DNA of 64,000 nucleotides from Alphaproteobacteria bacterium (GCA_004292755.1 RDXE01000024.1:178071-242070); one strand, 5' to 3'. Positions 56,103-64,000 are shown, counted from the stretch's first letter. Made by a program: numbers and translations. Notes: a model not told the origin generated them from the letters alone.

Positions 56103-56177
56103 AGCGCCAACCGACGCGCGCACTGTCTGCGCCGACCGGCGCGGGATCGATTTGCGCCAACCGGCGCGGGGAAGGGC
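56103..56177 (-). repeat. Three tandem 25-base repeats with internal hairpins upstream of uvrA
   Basis: Copies begin at 56103, 56128 and 56153, exactly 25 bases apart. The first ~18 bases of each are alike (GCGCC-RACC-GRCGC). In copies 2 and 3 GCGCC and GGCGC are perfectly complementary around four bases; copy 1 has one mismatch. They begin 18 bases before the uvrA ATG and are absent from the ssb leader. Confidence 0.8.
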
Positions 56178-56215
56178 GGAATATAGGGGCGCATCCCCCG
56201 ATCGGCGACTCCTGC

Positions 56216-56245
56216 TCGACAAACCCAGGCGATAGAACGTATAAA
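56216..56245 (+). promoter_or_regulatory. Candidate ssb promoter overlapping the SOS box
   Basis: TCGACA (56216-56221) and TATAAA (56240-56245) with an 18-base spacer. The -10 lies within the LexA box, so repressor binding would block it. Leader to the ssb ATG would be about 98 bases. Confidence 0.45.
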
Positions 56246-56249
56246 GAAC
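56235..56249. promoter_or_regulatory. Alphaproteobacterial SOS (LexA) box
   Basis: GAACGTATAAAGAAC is GAAC-N7-GAAC, the complement of the GTTC-N7-GTTC direct repeat bound by alphaproteobacterial LexA. It sits between divergent uvrA (150 bases to ATG) and ssb (100 bases to ATG), both SOS genes in many bacteria. Confidence 0.75.
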
Positions 56250-56349
56250 AAGCGCGGACGGGCGAGGGCAGCCTGCTCGTGCGAATCAAGGGTGGCATCG
56301 GCTGAAATCCAGGTATAGTCCGGCGCCCGCAACCCAGGAGGCGACGCCG

Positions 56350-56889
56350 ATGGCTGGCGTGAACAAGGTGATTTTGCTTGGCAATCTCGGGCGTGACCCT
56401 GAGGTGCGCAGTACTCAAGACGGGCGCAAGATCGTCAATCTGCGCATCGCCACGTCGGACACTTGGCGCGACAAGGCCACGGGCGAGCGACGCGAGCGCA
56501 CCGAATGGCATTCCGTCGTGATCTTCAACGACAACCTGGGCCGCATTGCCGAGCAGTACCTGCGCAAGGGCTCCAAGGTTTATGTCGAAGGTGCTCTGCA
56601 GACGCGCAAATGGACCGACCAAAGTGGTCAGGAGCGCTATACCACCGAAGTGGTGCTGCAACAGTACCGGGGTGAGTTGAGCCTGATCGATTCGCGCGGT
56701 GGCGGCGGCGGTGCCGATTACACCGGTGGTGATGATGAGTTCCAGGGCGGTGGCGACTATGGCCCCGGCCCCGGTGGTGCAGGAGGGGCAGGGCGCGGCA
56801 GTGGCGGCGATTATGGCTCCCCGCCGCCGCAGCGCGGGGCCAGCCGACCGCCCCGGCGCGACGACCTCGACGACGACATTCCCTTCTAG
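56350..56889 (+). CDS. ssb: Single-stranded DNA-binding protein
   Basis: 179 residues. OB fold (~1-112; [56 protein letters not shown]), a Gly-rich linker (~118-165) and the acidic tip DDDIPF that docks replication and repair proteins. CAGGAGG precedes the ATG. Divergent from uvrA with a shared SOS box. Confidence 0.97.
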   Translation: MAGVNKVILLGNLGRDPEVRSTQDGRKIVNLRIATSDTWRDKATGERRERTEWHSVVIFNDNLGRIAEQYLRKGSKVYVEGALQTRKWTDQSGQERYTTEVVLQQYRGELSLIDSRGGGGGADYTGGDDEFQGGGDYGPGPGGAGGAGRGSGGDYGSPPPQRGASRPPRRDDLDDDIPF

Positions 56890-56998
56890 GCCGCAGTCGG
56901 CTCTACTGCTGGTCAGTGTTGCACCGCCCACATGGCATCCGTTCCGGGTGTCGGGTGGGTGCGCTGCTGTGTGACGCGCCTCCCGGAGACATTGCTTC

Positions 56999-59806
56999 GT
57001 GACCACCTCCCCGCCGGACGACCCGACCGACCTGCCCCCACCAGCTGCCGGTACCCCCGGTGCGCCAGGGGCCACTGATATCCAGCCGGTGACCATCGAA
57101 GAGGAGATGCGGCGCAGCTACCTCGATTACGCGATGAGTGTGATCGTGTCGCGCGCATTGCCGGACGTGCGCGATGGGTTGAAGCCCGTGCATCGCCGGA
57201 TTCTGTTTTCGATGAAGGAACAGAACTTCGTCTGGAATCGGGCGACTGTGAAGTCAGCCCGCACCACCGGCGATGTGATGGCGAAGTATCACCCCCATGG
57301 CGACCAGGCGATTTATGACGCCATGGCGCGCATGGCACAGGATTTCTCCATGCGGGTGCCGCTGATCGATGGTCAGGGCAATTTCGGCTCCATGGATGGC
57401 GACCCGCCCGCGGCGCAGCGCTACACCGAAGCGCGGCTCGCCAAGGTGGCGGAGGCGCTGTTGGCTGATCTCGACAAGGAAACCGTCGATTTCCGCCCAA
57501 ACTATGATGAGAAGGAGCAGGAGCCGACCGTTCTGCCGGCCGGCTTCCCAAATCTGCTGGTCAATGGAGCTGGTGGGATCGCCGTCGGCATGGCGACCAA
57601 CATCCCCACCCACAATCTGGGCGAGGTGATCGACGCACTGCTGGCGATGATTGCCGACCCGGACGTCAGCGACGAACGGCTGATGGAAATGATCCCCGGT
57701 CCCGACTTCCCGACGGGTGGAGTGATTTTGGGCCGTACCGGCATTCGCGACGCTTACCGAACTGGACGCGGCTCCATCGTTCTGCGCGGGCGCCACACCA
57801 TTGAGGAACTGCGCAAGGATCGCCAAGCGATTGTGTTCACCGAGGTACCCTTCCAAGTGAACAAATCCAAGATGCTGGAACGCATCGGTGAGTTGGTGAA
57901 CGACAAGGTGATTGAGGGCGTCGCCGAAGTGCGCGACGAATCCAGCCGCGAAGGCGTGCGGGTGGTGATTGAGTTGAAGCGCGATGCGCTGCCCGAAATT
58001 GTTCTGAACCAACTGTTCCGCCACAGTCAGCTGCAAACATCGTTTGGCGTGAACATGCTGGCAATCCATCGCGGCCAACCCGTTCAGATGGGTCTGCGCG
58101 ATATCTTGACGGCCTTCTTGGAGTTCCGGGAGGAGGTGATCAATCGCCGCACCCGGTTCTTGCTGCGCCGCGCGCGCGAGCGGGCACACATCTTGGTGGG
58201 GTTGTCAGTTGCGGTCGCCAATATTGACGATGTGGTGGCGCTGATTCGGTCCTCCCCCGATCCGACTGAAGCGCGGGAGCGCTTGCTGGCGCGGGAATGG
58301 CCGGCCGACAGCGTATTGCCCCTGGTTGCCCTGGTGGATGAGGGCGCTGGCGAGGAGGTCACGGGCATCTATCGGCTGTCGGACGCCCAGGCCCGCGCGA
58401 TTCTGGACCTGCGCTTGCAACGACTGACGGGGTTGGAGCGCGACAAGATCGTTGAGGAGCTGGAAGGCATTGCCGTTGAGATCAAGGCCCTGATCCAGAT
58501 CCTGGAGAGCCGTCCGCGTCGCCTGGAAGTGATGGCGGACGAGATGCGCGCGATCCGCGACGAGTTTGCTGATCCCCGCCGCACCTCCATCGAGATGGCG
58601 GAGTTTGAGCACGACATCGAGGATTTGATCCCACCGGCCGAGATGGTGGTGACGGTGTCGGATGCTGGCTACATCAAGCGTGTACCGTTGGACGCCTACC
58701 GCTCTCAGCGCCGCGGCGGCAAAGGCCGTTCGGGTATGGCGACACGGGATGAGGATTTTGTCCGCACGCTGTTCGTCGCCAACACCCATGCGCCAGTGCT
58801 CTTCTTCACCACCGCGGGCCGCGCGTTTCAGTTGAAAGTTTGGCGTCTGCCCGAAGGTGCCCCCAGCGCCCGTGGCAAGCCGATGATCAACCTGTTGCCC
58901 CTGGCTCAGGATGAGCGCATCGCAACGGTGATGCCCCTGCCGCTGGACCAGGATGCTCTGGCCGACTTGACCATCCTATTTGCCACCTCGCTGGGTGAGG
59001 TGCGGCGCAACTTGGTCAGCGACTTCCTCAACATCAAAGCCAACGGCAAGATTGCCATGAAGCTTGAAGATGAGGACGGCAAGTCGCTGGGATCCCTGAT
59101 CGGCGTCGCGCTCTGCCATGCGGAGGAGGAGGACGTGCTGCTCGCCACCCGCATGGGTAAGGTGATCCGCTTCCCGGTCTCCGATGTCCGTGTGTTCACG
59201 GGCCGCACCTCCACCGGTGTCCGCGGTATCCGGTTGGCAGATGGCGATGAGTTGATCTCGCTGTCGGTGCTAAAGCGGGTGGATGTCTCGATCGAAGAGC
59301 GGGACGCCTACCTGCGCCGGGCGATTGCCCAGCGCCGCGCTGCCGACGAAGACCCTGAGGAGATGGAGGACGGTGCCGACACCTCCAGCGACGGGCTCAC
59401 CGATGAGCGGTTCCGCGAGTTGGAAGCCTTGGAGCAGTTTGTCCTGACCGTCACTGACCGTGGCTTCGGCAAACGGACCTCGGCCTTCGAGTATCGGGTG
59501 ATCGGGCGCGGCGGGCAGGGAGTGGCAGGCATTGACCTGACCCAGCGCAATGGCAGCGCTGTGGTGGCCTGTTTCCCGATTGGCGGCAATGATCAGGTGA
59601 TGCTGGTTACCGATGGCGGCCAATTGATCCGGATTCCCGTCGATGACATCCGTATCGCCCGGCGCCAAACCCAGGGTGTGACTTTGTTCCGGGTTGACGA
59701 CGGCGAACGCGTGGTCAGTGTCACCCGCATCGACGATGCCGGTGGCGATGCCGACGAGACAGACGGCGCCGATCCATCTGCCGACGATGCTGGGCCAGTG
59801 GTCTGA
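56999..59806 (+). CDS. gyrA: DNA gyrase subunit A
   Basis: 935 residues from GTG 56999 with CCGGAGA upstream. [32 protein letters not shown] starts the domain; catalytic Y142 (AQRYTEARL); GyrA box QRRGGKG in the C-terminal wheel, which tells it from ParC. The residue at E. coli position 83 is Q103 ([10 protein letters not shown]) with D107 kept at the equivalent of position 87. The C-terminus ends in an Asp-rich tail ([16 protein letters not shown]). It introduces negative supercoils with GyrB. Confidence 0.96.
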   Translation: MTTSPPDDPTDLPPPAAGTPGAPGATDIQPVTIEEEMRRSYLDYAMSVIVSRALPDVRDGLKPVHRRILFSMKEQNFVWNRATVKSARTTGDVMAKYHPHGDQAIYDAMARMAQDFSMRVPLIDGQGNFGSMDGDPPAAQRYTEARLAKVAEALLADLDKETVDFRPNYDEKEQEPTVLPAGFPNLLVNGAGGIAVGMATNIPTHNLGEVIDALLAMIADPDVSDERLMEMIPGPDFPTGGVILGRTGIRDAYRTGRGSIVLRGRHTIEELRKDRQAIVFTEVPFQVNKSKMLERIGELVNDKVIEGVAEVRDESSREGVRVVIELKRDALPEIVLNQLFRHSQLQTSFGVNMLAIHRGQPVQMGLRDILTAFLEFREEVINRRTRFLLRRARERAHILVGLSVAVANIDDVVALIRSSPDPTEARERLLAREWPADSVLPLVALVDEGAGEEVTGIYRLSDAQARAILDLRLQRLTGLERDKIVEELEGIAVEIKALIQILESRPRRLEVMADEMRAIRDEFADPRRTSIEMAEFEHDIEDLIPPAEMVVTVSDAGYIKRVPLDAYRSQRRGGKGRSGMATRDEDFVRTLFVANTHAPVLFFTTAGRAFQLKVWRLPEGAPSARGKPMINLLPLAQDERIATVMPLPLDQDALADLTILFATSLGEVRRNLVSDFLNIKANGKIAMKLEDEDGKSLGSLIGVALCHAEEEDVLLATRMGKVIRFPVSDVRVFTGRTSTGVRGIRLADGDELISLSVLKRVDVSIEERDAYLRRAIAQRRAADEDPEEMEDGADTSSDGLTDERFRELEALEQFVLTVTDRGFGKRTSAFEYRVIGRGGQGVAGIDLTQRNGSAVVACFPIGGNDQVMLVTDGGQLIRIPVDDIRIARRQTQGVTLFRVDDGERVVSVTRIDDAGGDADETDGADPSADDAGPVV

Positions 59807-59848
59807 TCGAGGAGCTTGGGAGCCCAGGCAGTTCGTGACTCAGACCAC
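59798..59848 (+). terminator. Stem-loop spanning the gyrA stop codon
   Basis: GTGGTCTGA (59798-59806), which includes the gyrA stop, is perfectly complementary to TCAGACCAC (59840-59848). An inner TGGG-AG-CCCA can extend the stem. No T-run follows. Confidence 0.4.
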
Positions 59849-59857
59849 CACATCAAT

Positions 59858-59909
59858 GCTTTGTGGATCAGCGCAGGCGCTTTCACCGCTGAAGCGCGAT
59901 CCACAAAGC
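59858..59909 (+). repeat. Large palindrome upstream of coaD
   Basis: GCTTTGTGGATC (59858-59869) pairs perfectly with GATCCACAAAGC (59898-59909), 12 bp, and the loop has its own GCGCTT/AAGCGC pair. It ends 20 bases before the coaD ATG, leaving the ribosome site (GGAGAGG) free. It resembles a REP-type or regulatory palindrome. Confidence 0.6.
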
Positions 59910-59929
59910 GGCAGAGAGGGAGAGGTGTT

Positions 59930-60469
59930 ATGACCACGCGGCCACGGCTGGGGGTGTATCCCGGTACGTTCGACCCAATCACCTCCGGTCACACCGACAT
60001 CATCCAACGCTCATGCCGGGTGGTCGATCACTTGATCGTCGGTGTGGCGCGCAACGCGGGCAAAGGCCCCCTGTTCACCTTGGACGAGCGGGTGGCCTTG
60101 GTTCGGGCCGATGTCGCGGCGATGCCCGAGGCCAAGCAGATTTCCGTCGTGCCGTTTTCGACTCTGTTGATCCAATTCGCAGCCGAGAACCAAGCATCGG
60201 TGATCATCCGCGGCCTGCGCGCCGTGTCGGACTTTGAGTATGAATTTCAGATGGCCGGGATGAACACCAAGCTGAACCCAGACATCGAAACCGTCTTCTT
60301 GATGGCGGCCGACGGGCAGCAGTTTGTGTCCAGCCGCTTTGTGAAAGAGATCGGTCGCCTGGGTGGCGACATCACGCGATTCGTCTCACCGCGGGTGTCA
60401 GCGGCCTTGGCCGAGAAGTTTAGCACCGAGGCGCACAGCGGCGCCGCTATTGGCGGTGCATTCGATTGA
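59930..60469 (+). CDS. coaD: Phosphopantetheine adenylyltransferase
   Basis: 179 residues from ATG 59930 with GGAGAGG upstream; an upstream in-frame extension lies inside the palindrome. YPGTFDPITSGHTDII carries the HxGH-type nucleotidyltransferase motif (TSGH, H21), IIRGLRAVSDFEYEFQMAGMN the substrate loop and SSRFVKEIGRLGGD the second signature. Fourth step of CoA synthesis; gyrA-coaD is a usual alphaproteobacterial pair. Confidence 0.95.
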   Translation: MTTRPRLGVYPGTFDPITSGHTDIIQRSCRVVDHLIVGVARNAGKGPLFTLDERVALVRADVAAMPEAKQISVVPFSTLLIQFAAENQASVIIRGLRAVSDFEYEFQMAGMNTKLNPDIETVFLMAADGQQFVSSRFVKEIGRLGGDITRFVSPRVSAALAEKFSTEAHSGAAIGGAFD

Positions 60470-60552
60470 TCGGGTCGGCAGGGTGATCAGCTGCGCAAAA
60501 CAAGTAGCCGCACGGGGGCTTTGAAAATCGTTGTTCAGGGTAGCAAGCCGCT

Positions 60553-60582
60553 GCGGCGCCGGTGCGGTCTCACTGGCGCCGC
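60553..60582. terminator. Bidirectional hairpin between coaD and the chemoreceptor-tip gene
   Basis: GCGGCGCC (60553-60560) pairs with GGCGCCGC (60575-60582), and the inner GGTG/CACT extends it. Outer arms GTTCAGG (60533-60539) and CCTGAAC (60589-60595) can close a larger structure. It lies between convergent genes. Confidence 0.6.
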
Positions 60583-60594
60583 GGGTGTCCTGAA

Positions 60595-60912
60595 CTAGCT
60601 GTTGGTCGCCTTGTCGACCAGTGCGATCAGCTGGTCGGTCCGTTGGGTCAAGCTCGCGAGCACCGTGCCGATTTCAGCCGTTGCCTTGGCGGTTTGACCG
60701 GAGAGGTTCTTCACTTCGCCCGCAACCACGGCGAAGCCTTTGCCAGCCTCGCCCGCGCGGGCGGCCTCAATGGTCGCATTCAAGGCCAACAGGTTGGTTT
60801 GCTTGGCGACGCCATCGATTTGCTGGGCGACCTTGCCAACCTTGTCGATCTCACCGCGCAAACCCTCAAGCTCGGAACGGATAGCGGTCAACAGTGACGG
60901 CTGATCGGACAT
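60595..60912 (-). CDS. Minimal methyl-accepting chemotaxis signalling-tip protein
   Basis: 105 residues from ATG 60912. It is almost only the hairpin tip of a chemoreceptor: [58 protein letters not shown]. There is no sensor, membrane helix, HAMP domain or long methylation bundle. The tip consensus that contacts CheA/CheW ([19 protein letters not shown]) is intact, so it could bind them. It may be a soluble adaptor or competitor of receptor arrays, or a decayed receptor. No che gene is nearby. Confidence 0.8.
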   Translation of the reverse strand: MSDQPSLLTAIRSELEGLRGEIDKVGKVAQQIDGVAKQTNLLALNATIEAARAGEAGKGFAVVAGEVKNLSGQTAKATAEIGTVLASLTQRTDQLIALVDKATNS

Positions 60913-61067
60913 GATGGCGTTACCCTGCAAAAGAATTCTGGTGGCTTGAGAAGTGCCACAGCCTTGGCCGGTTGTCGATGCGCAGCCTTAAGACAAGCGC
61001 ATATTCCGTCTTCCCATGCCAACCGGGCTTGACCACGAGCCGTCACTGCCTGCAAATGCCGCCGCGG

Positions 61068-61143
61068 GAGCGCTTAGCTCAGTCGGTAGAGCATCTGACT
61101 TTTAATCAGGGGGTCCCGGGTTCGAGCCCCGGAGCGCTCACCA
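61068..61143 (+). tRNA. tRNA-Lys (anticodon TTT)
   Basis: Acceptor GAGCGCT (61068-61074) pairs with AGCGCTC (61133-61139); D arm with AGCTCAGTCGGTAGAGC; anticodon loop CTTTTAA giving TTT; T arm CCGGGTTCGAGCCCCGG; the 3' CCA is encoded. All arms pair. Confidence 0.97.
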
Positions 61144-61398
61144 CTCCCGTCGGCGGACACGGGTCTTTCCAGTCCTGTCCCCAGATCGCGCTGCACCGTG
61201 CTGCTCTTTGCCCCATGTGGTGCCCGCTGCAGCGGGGCGGCGCCGGATTCGCCCCTGCAGCCGGCAGCCGCTGCGAGGTCAGCCCGCAACACAGGCGGTC
61301 TTCCACGATTTTCGTGTCGCGTTCGACAAATTGGCTCTGCCCATGGCACAGCATGCCGGTCCGCAGTCTTTGGCGGGCGGCTTTTTGAGGTGCAGGCA

Positions 61399-61623
61399 AT
61401 GGCACACAATCCGTCTCTAGCTCCGATTCTCGACAAGGCTGTCGAGGGCAAGACCATCAAGGAAATCGTGGCGATGAGCCCCGAGGTGCTGGCAGGGGTG
61501 TCGAAGGCCGATGCCGACGCGCTGAAGGCAGCCTTCAACGTGAAGACCATCGAGGACCTGGCGACCAACAAGTACGTGCTGTGGGCCCAGGCGCTGACCA
61601 CGTTGGCCAAGTACGAGAAGTAG
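61399..61623 (+). CDS. Small helical protein, possible HhH-like fold
   Basis: 74 residues from ATG 61399. LDKAVEGKTIKEIVAMSPEVLAGVSKADADALKAAFNVKTIEDLATNKYVLWAQALTTLA reads like paired helix-hairpin-helix units (VSKADADALKAAFNVKTIEDLA). No membrane part. No named family recalled. A G-A-G-G-rich stretch precedes the ATG. The frame is open 67 codons upstream but that sequence is arginine-rich and not protein-like. The 255 bases between tRNA-Lys and this gene show no other feature. Confidence 0.7.
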   Translation: MAHNPSLAPILDKAVEGKTIKEIVAMSPEVLAGVSKADADALKAAFNVKTIEDLATNKYVLWAQALTTLAKYEK

Positions 61624-61814
61624 TGGCAGGGGGAGCGGGCAGGGCCAAGCCAGGTCTTCCCCGCTCCAACCCAATTCGTTGCGCAGGCTCTGGTCTCGAT
61701 ACAGACGCCAGACAGCTTCTCCACAGACGCAGTACGGCTATGCGGGTTTGGCGCTGCTCAAACGACGGTTAGAAGCCTAGACCCTCCGCCTGACACAGGT
61801 TGGAGTTGTGGGCG

Positions 61815-61907
61815 ATGATTGGGATCGTTGCGGCCTTTTTGGGCATGCTGCTGGGGATACCAGTGGTTGCACTGATTTGGTATGTCATGATGGGGATGTT
61901 TGACTAA
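61815..61907 (+). CDS. Possible 30-residue single-helix membrane protein
   Basis: ATG 61815 to TAA 61907 encodes 30 residues: GIVAAFLGMLLGIPVVALIW is one hydrophobic helix, ending YVMMGMFD. TGGAG lies nine bases before the ATG. Such short membrane peptides often serve as subunits or regulators of larger membrane complexes. Support is only hydrophobicity, ribosome site and a clean stop. Confidence 0.4.
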   Translation: MIGIVAAFLGMLLGIPVVALIWYVMMGMFD

Positions 61908-62055
61908 GCGCGGTCCTGCCCAGCCGGTGATGGCGGGGGGTGGCCCACAAAAAGTGGGCATGGCTTTGTCAAATGACCAGAAAGCCTGCATCGGGCACTG
62001 GAAACCCAGCGACGAACCCGCTAGGCTCCTGGTCATCCGCTGACGGGACGAAGCC

Positions 62056-62325
62056 ATGCCAATCACACCGTTTCAAGCTTTCCGTCTCGATAAGACTGAG
62101 TACGAGATCCTCCGGGTCGTCGAAAACAAGATCGACGAGTACCTGGAGAAGAACTACTTCCCAGGCATGACCGTGACGGTCACGTTGCCTGCCAAGCAGG
62201 TGACCGACCGCATCCTCCATTCGATCATGCAGCGGTACCAGGAGAGCGGCTGGACGATTGAGAAGAAGGGCGGCGGCGAAATGCTGACGCTGGACTTCAT
62301 CCCCAACCGGCCAGACCTTGAATAG
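62056..62325 (+). CDS. Conserved-looking small protein, unknown function
   Basis: 89 residues. An alpha/beta sequence (FRLDKTEYEILRVVENKIDEYLEKNYFPGMTVTVTLPAKQVTDRILHSIMQRYQESGWTIEKKGGGEMLTLDFIPNRP) without membrane part. I do not recognise the family. It is 14 bases upstream of the cNMP-binding gene and likely co-transcribed with it. Confidence 0.75.
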   Translation: MPITPFQAFRLDKTEYEILRVVENKIDEYLEKNYFPGMTVTVTLPAKQVTDRILHSIMQRYQESGWTIEKKGGGEMLTLDFIPNRPDLE

Positions 62326-62339
62326 AGACCGGGGCGACG

Positions 62340-62717
62340 ATGGCTGGAAAAGGCGGCAATGACTGGGTCACCAAGCGCGTGCCGTTCGGCGCGGGCCAGG
62401 AGATCTTCCGCGAAGGGCAACCCCCTCGGGATGCCTATTTGATTGAGCGCGGTCGCGTCGAGGTGTCTCGCGTGATCCAGGGCGAGAAGGTGGTCCTCGG
62501 CTACAAAGAAGTCGGCGATGTGCTGGGTGAGATGGCCCTGATCGACAATCAGCCCCGCATGGCGACGGCAACCGCCGTGGAGCCGACGGTGTGTGTGTTG
62601 ATCACTGCATCCATGTTCCAGGAACACATGAATCGCGCGACGCCGCTGCTGCGCAAGCTGCTGGTAACGTTCACCAAGAATCTGCGTGATATGGCGGATC
62701 GTCAGCGCCCTCACTGA
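62340..62717 (+). CDS. Single-domain cyclic-nucleotide-binding protein
   Basis: 125 residues, one cNMP-binding beta-roll. FGAGQEIFREGQPPRDAYLIERGRVEVSR and the phosphate-binding cassette GEMALIDNQPRMATATA are clear; the Arg that contacts the cyclic phosphate (PRMAT) and the Glu of GE are kept, so ligand binding is likely. There is no DNA-binding domain, so it is not a CRP. Partner probably the 89-residue protein 14 bases upstream or a membrane target. The only cyclase-like gene in the window is 47 kb away. Confidence 0.88.
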   Translation: MAGKGGNDWVTKRVPFGAGQEIFREGQPPRDAYLIERGRVEVSRVIQGEKVVLGYKEVGDVLGEMALIDNQPRMATATAVEPTVCVLITASMFQEHMNRATPLLRKLLVTFTKNLRDMADRQRPH

Positions 62718-62784
62718 CCATCCGTCCAAGCTCTTAGAAAGAGTGCTGACGCGGCGCACCTGCGCAAGTCAGATGGTTCCCTGT

Positions 62785-62809
62785 TAGGGTGCTAGTGCTA
62801 GGGTGCTAG
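62785..62809. repeat. Direct repeat at the DUF2842 stop codon
   Basis: TAGGGTGCTAG occurs at 62785-62795 and 62799-62809, a 14-base period. The second copy holds the DUF2842 stop. Probably slippage. Confidence 0.5.
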
Positions 62810-62988
62810 CGTTGTGCCCAGCGCACCACACGTGCCGCTGGCCAAACCCACAGAATGCCAGCCACCACATAGAACACTGTCTGAATGGCGAGATGCATCC
62901 CCACCAGATGGGCGCCGATTTCAGCCACTGCAACGCAGTAAGCGATCAGGCCGCCAATCAGGATGAGGGCGCCGAGGGCCTTGCGCAT
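62806..62988 (-). CDS. DUF2842 small membrane protein
   Basis: 60 residues, two membrane helices (about 5-27 and 34-52). VFYVVAGILWVWPAARVVRW is the mark of DUF2842, a family confined mostly to alphaproteobacteria. Function unknown. It follows the lipoprotein gene by five bases on the same strand. Confidence 0.8.
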   Translation of the reverse strand: MRKALGALILIGGLIAYCVAVAEIGAHLVGMHLAIQTVFYVVAGILWVWPAARVVRWAQR

Positions 62989-62993
62989 CTGCT

Positions 62994-63329
62994 TTACTGG
63001 GTCGCCTCAACGCGTTGAAATCCACGTGATTCCATACACGCATCAACGGCCGCAGCGACGAGGCGGCGGCGGTCACTGGCCATGCGCTCCCGCTGGAACC
63101 CAAGGTCGCCACCTGGGCTGCCGAGGGTACCGCTGGCACCCGACGAGCGGTCAGCAAGGATTCGACCCTCGGTCGCGTAGCGGTCATCACCCGCCCGGGT
63201 TGCTTGGGCACGGCACGCTGCCAGCGCAGCCGATGTCGATTCCGGCGAGATCCCGGCCCGCATCCAACCACCAGGCGTGGAACAGCCAGCAACCACCAAC
63301 AGGGCGACCATCAACGGCATCAGTTTCAT
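62994..63329 (-). CDS. Putative lipoprotein
   Basis: 111 residues from ATG 63329. Signal with lipobox LLVVAGC (C at about residue 16) followed by a short soluble part with two further cysteines (ALAACRAQA and VDACMESRGF), which could form a disulfide. The C-terminal AAVDACMESRGFQRV motif is common in small proteobacterial lipoproteins. Function unknown. Residue after the lipid-bearing Cys is Ser, which predicts outer-membrane sorting by the enteric rule. Confidence 0.8.
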   Translation of the reverse strand: MKLMPLMVALLVVAGCSTPGGWMRAGISPESTSAALAACRAQATRAGDDRYATEGRILADRSSGASGTLGSPGGDLGFQRERMASDRRRLVAAAVDACMESRGFQRVEATQ

Positions 63330-63440
63330 GGACAGGGCGGTAGCACGGAGCGGCGGTCGGTGGCTAGCAGGCATTTGGCGCAGAGTGAGACACGGAAAAA
63401 TTCTGTTGTTAGGCGCTGCTAGCCGGAATATCATCGGGCT

Positions 63441-63920
63441 ATGAAACAGAACGCCGAACTTGATGGTGTTGACCGACGCCTGCTGGCGCTGCTGCAGGAG
63501 GATGGGCGCCGTCCCCAAGCGGAGTTGGGGGCTGCAGTGGGGTTGGCTGTGTCCAGCGTGAATGAGCGTATCCGTCGGCTAGAGCGCACGGGTGTGCTCC
63601 GCCCAACTGTCGCGGTGGATCCTGATGCTGTGGGCTTGCCGCTGCTTGCCTTCACCTTGGTGGCCCTGGCCTCGGAGGATCAGGAGCAACGTCTGCTCGC
63701 CGCGGTCGCCGCTCAGCCCCATGTGCTGGAGTGTCACCATGTTACGGGCGAATGGAACTACCTGCTGAAGATTCGCGCCGCTGGCACAGCCGATCTGGAA
63801 CGAATCTTAACAGAGACAGTGAAGCGAGCGTCAGGAGCTCACCGCACCCTCACCACCATTGCCCTATCCTCGGCCAAGGAAACGGCGGCTTTGCCGCTGC
63901 ACCCAAGAGAACAGCCATGA
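63441..63920 (+). CDS. Lrp/AsnC-family transcriptional regulator
   Basis: 159 residues. LDGVDRRLLALLQEDGRRPQAELGAAVGLAVSSVNERIRRLERTGVL is the AsnC helix-turn-helix; the rest is the RAM ligand domain (VLECHHVTGEWNYLLKIRAAGTADLERIL). Such regulators sense amino acids. The next gene starts within its stop codon (ATGA) and is a LysE-type exporter, so this regulator probably controls amino-acid export. Confidence 0.93.
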   Translation: MKQNAELDGVDRRLLALLQEDGRRPQAELGAAVGLAVSSVNERIRRLERTGVLRPTVAVDPDAVGLPLLAFTLVALASEDQEQRLLAAVAAQPHVLECHHVTGEWNYLLKIRAAGTADLERILTETVKRASGAHRTLTTIALSSAKETAALPLHPREQP

Positions 63921-64000
63921 TCGCCGACCCAATCATCAGCGCCGGTGTGGACGGTGTCGTCATCGGACTTGCGATTGCCGCACCGGTCGGTGCCATTGGC
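63917..64000 (+). CDS. LysE/RhtB-type exporter, 3' truncated by window edge
   Basis: Only 28 residues are in the window: a polar start followed by GVDGVVIGLAIAAPVGAIG, the first helix of LysE-family exporters with the APVG motif. It overlaps the Lrp stop. Likely amino-acid efflux. Confidence 0.75.
   Translation, partial: MIADPIISAGVDGVVIGLAIAAPVGAIG

Noticed and set aside
1..64000. CRISPR array, insertion sequence, prophage or rRNA
   Set aside because: No regularly spaced long repeats, transposase, integrase or rRNA sequence was seen.

Overview
The window is a GC-rich, gene-dense stretch of a bacterial chromosome. The gene neighbourhoods point to an alphaproteobacterium, most likely something close to Rhodospirillales. 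The markers are rph-rdgB-hemW divergent from hrcA-grpE, rpoZ-rsh-acpS-lepB-rnc-era, rpsB-tsf-frr-uppS-cdsA-dxr-rseP-bamA-skp-lpxD-fabZ-lpxA-lpxI-lpxB, gltA-gltX-comEC, LpxI in place of LpxH, a DUF2842 protein and a GAAC-N7-GAAC SOS box. The genus cannot be named from the sequence alone.

Layout. 0-5.6 kb: a truncated Tim44-like gene; plsC, a DUF218 gene, ftsX and ftsE with overlapping stops and starts; a zinc-ribbon membrane protein; a CYTH protein; a two-cysteine ArsR regulator. 5.6-13.6 kb: TPR-hemW-rdgB-rph facing hrcA-grpE, then a class II (B12) ribonucleotide reductase. 13.6-19.8 kb is the accessory region: an AT-rich single-gene insertion encoding pentapeptide repeats fused to a class III nucleotide-cyclase-like domain, then a lodB flavoprotein and a 987-residue protein in which a catalase-like domain is fused to a LodA/GoxA-type CTQ quinoprotein oxidase. 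19.8-27.1 kb: era, rnc, lepB, two tandem EamA transporters, acpS, rsh, rpoZ. 27.2-33.2 kb: folK, a NYN protein, a family 5 uracil-DNA glycosylase, a PLP dehydratase, bactofilin plus M23 peptidase, two small genes. 33.3-47.3 kb: the long rpsB-to-lpxB locus for translation, isoprenoid/phospholipid precursors, outer-membrane assembly and lipid A. 47.3-60.5 kb: gltA, gltX, comEC, ruvX, uvrA, ssb, gyrA, coaD. 60.6-64 kb: a minimal chemoreceptor tip, tRNA-Lys, several small proteins, a cNMP-binding protein, an Lrp regulator and the start of a LysE-type exporter.

How it works together. Most genes serve the envelope (PlsC, FtsEX, bactofilin/M23, UppS, CdsA, RseP, BamA, Skp, LpxD/A/I/B, FabZ, LepB), stress and information processing (HrcA/GrpE, Rsh, RNase III, Era, UvrA, SSB, GyrA, RuvX, UDG) and cofactor or nucleotide supply. 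The two most unusual items lie together at 13.6-19.5 kb: an enzyme that should both make and dispose of peroxide, and a solitary cyclase fused to a pentapeptide-repeat domain on foreign-looking DNA. Three gene orders depart from what I know of alphaproteobacteria: no pyrH between tsf and frr, no pdxJ between rsh and acpS (with an EamA pair placed after acpS), and no lexA beside comEC. I saw no CRISPR array, rRNA, insertion sequence or prophage.
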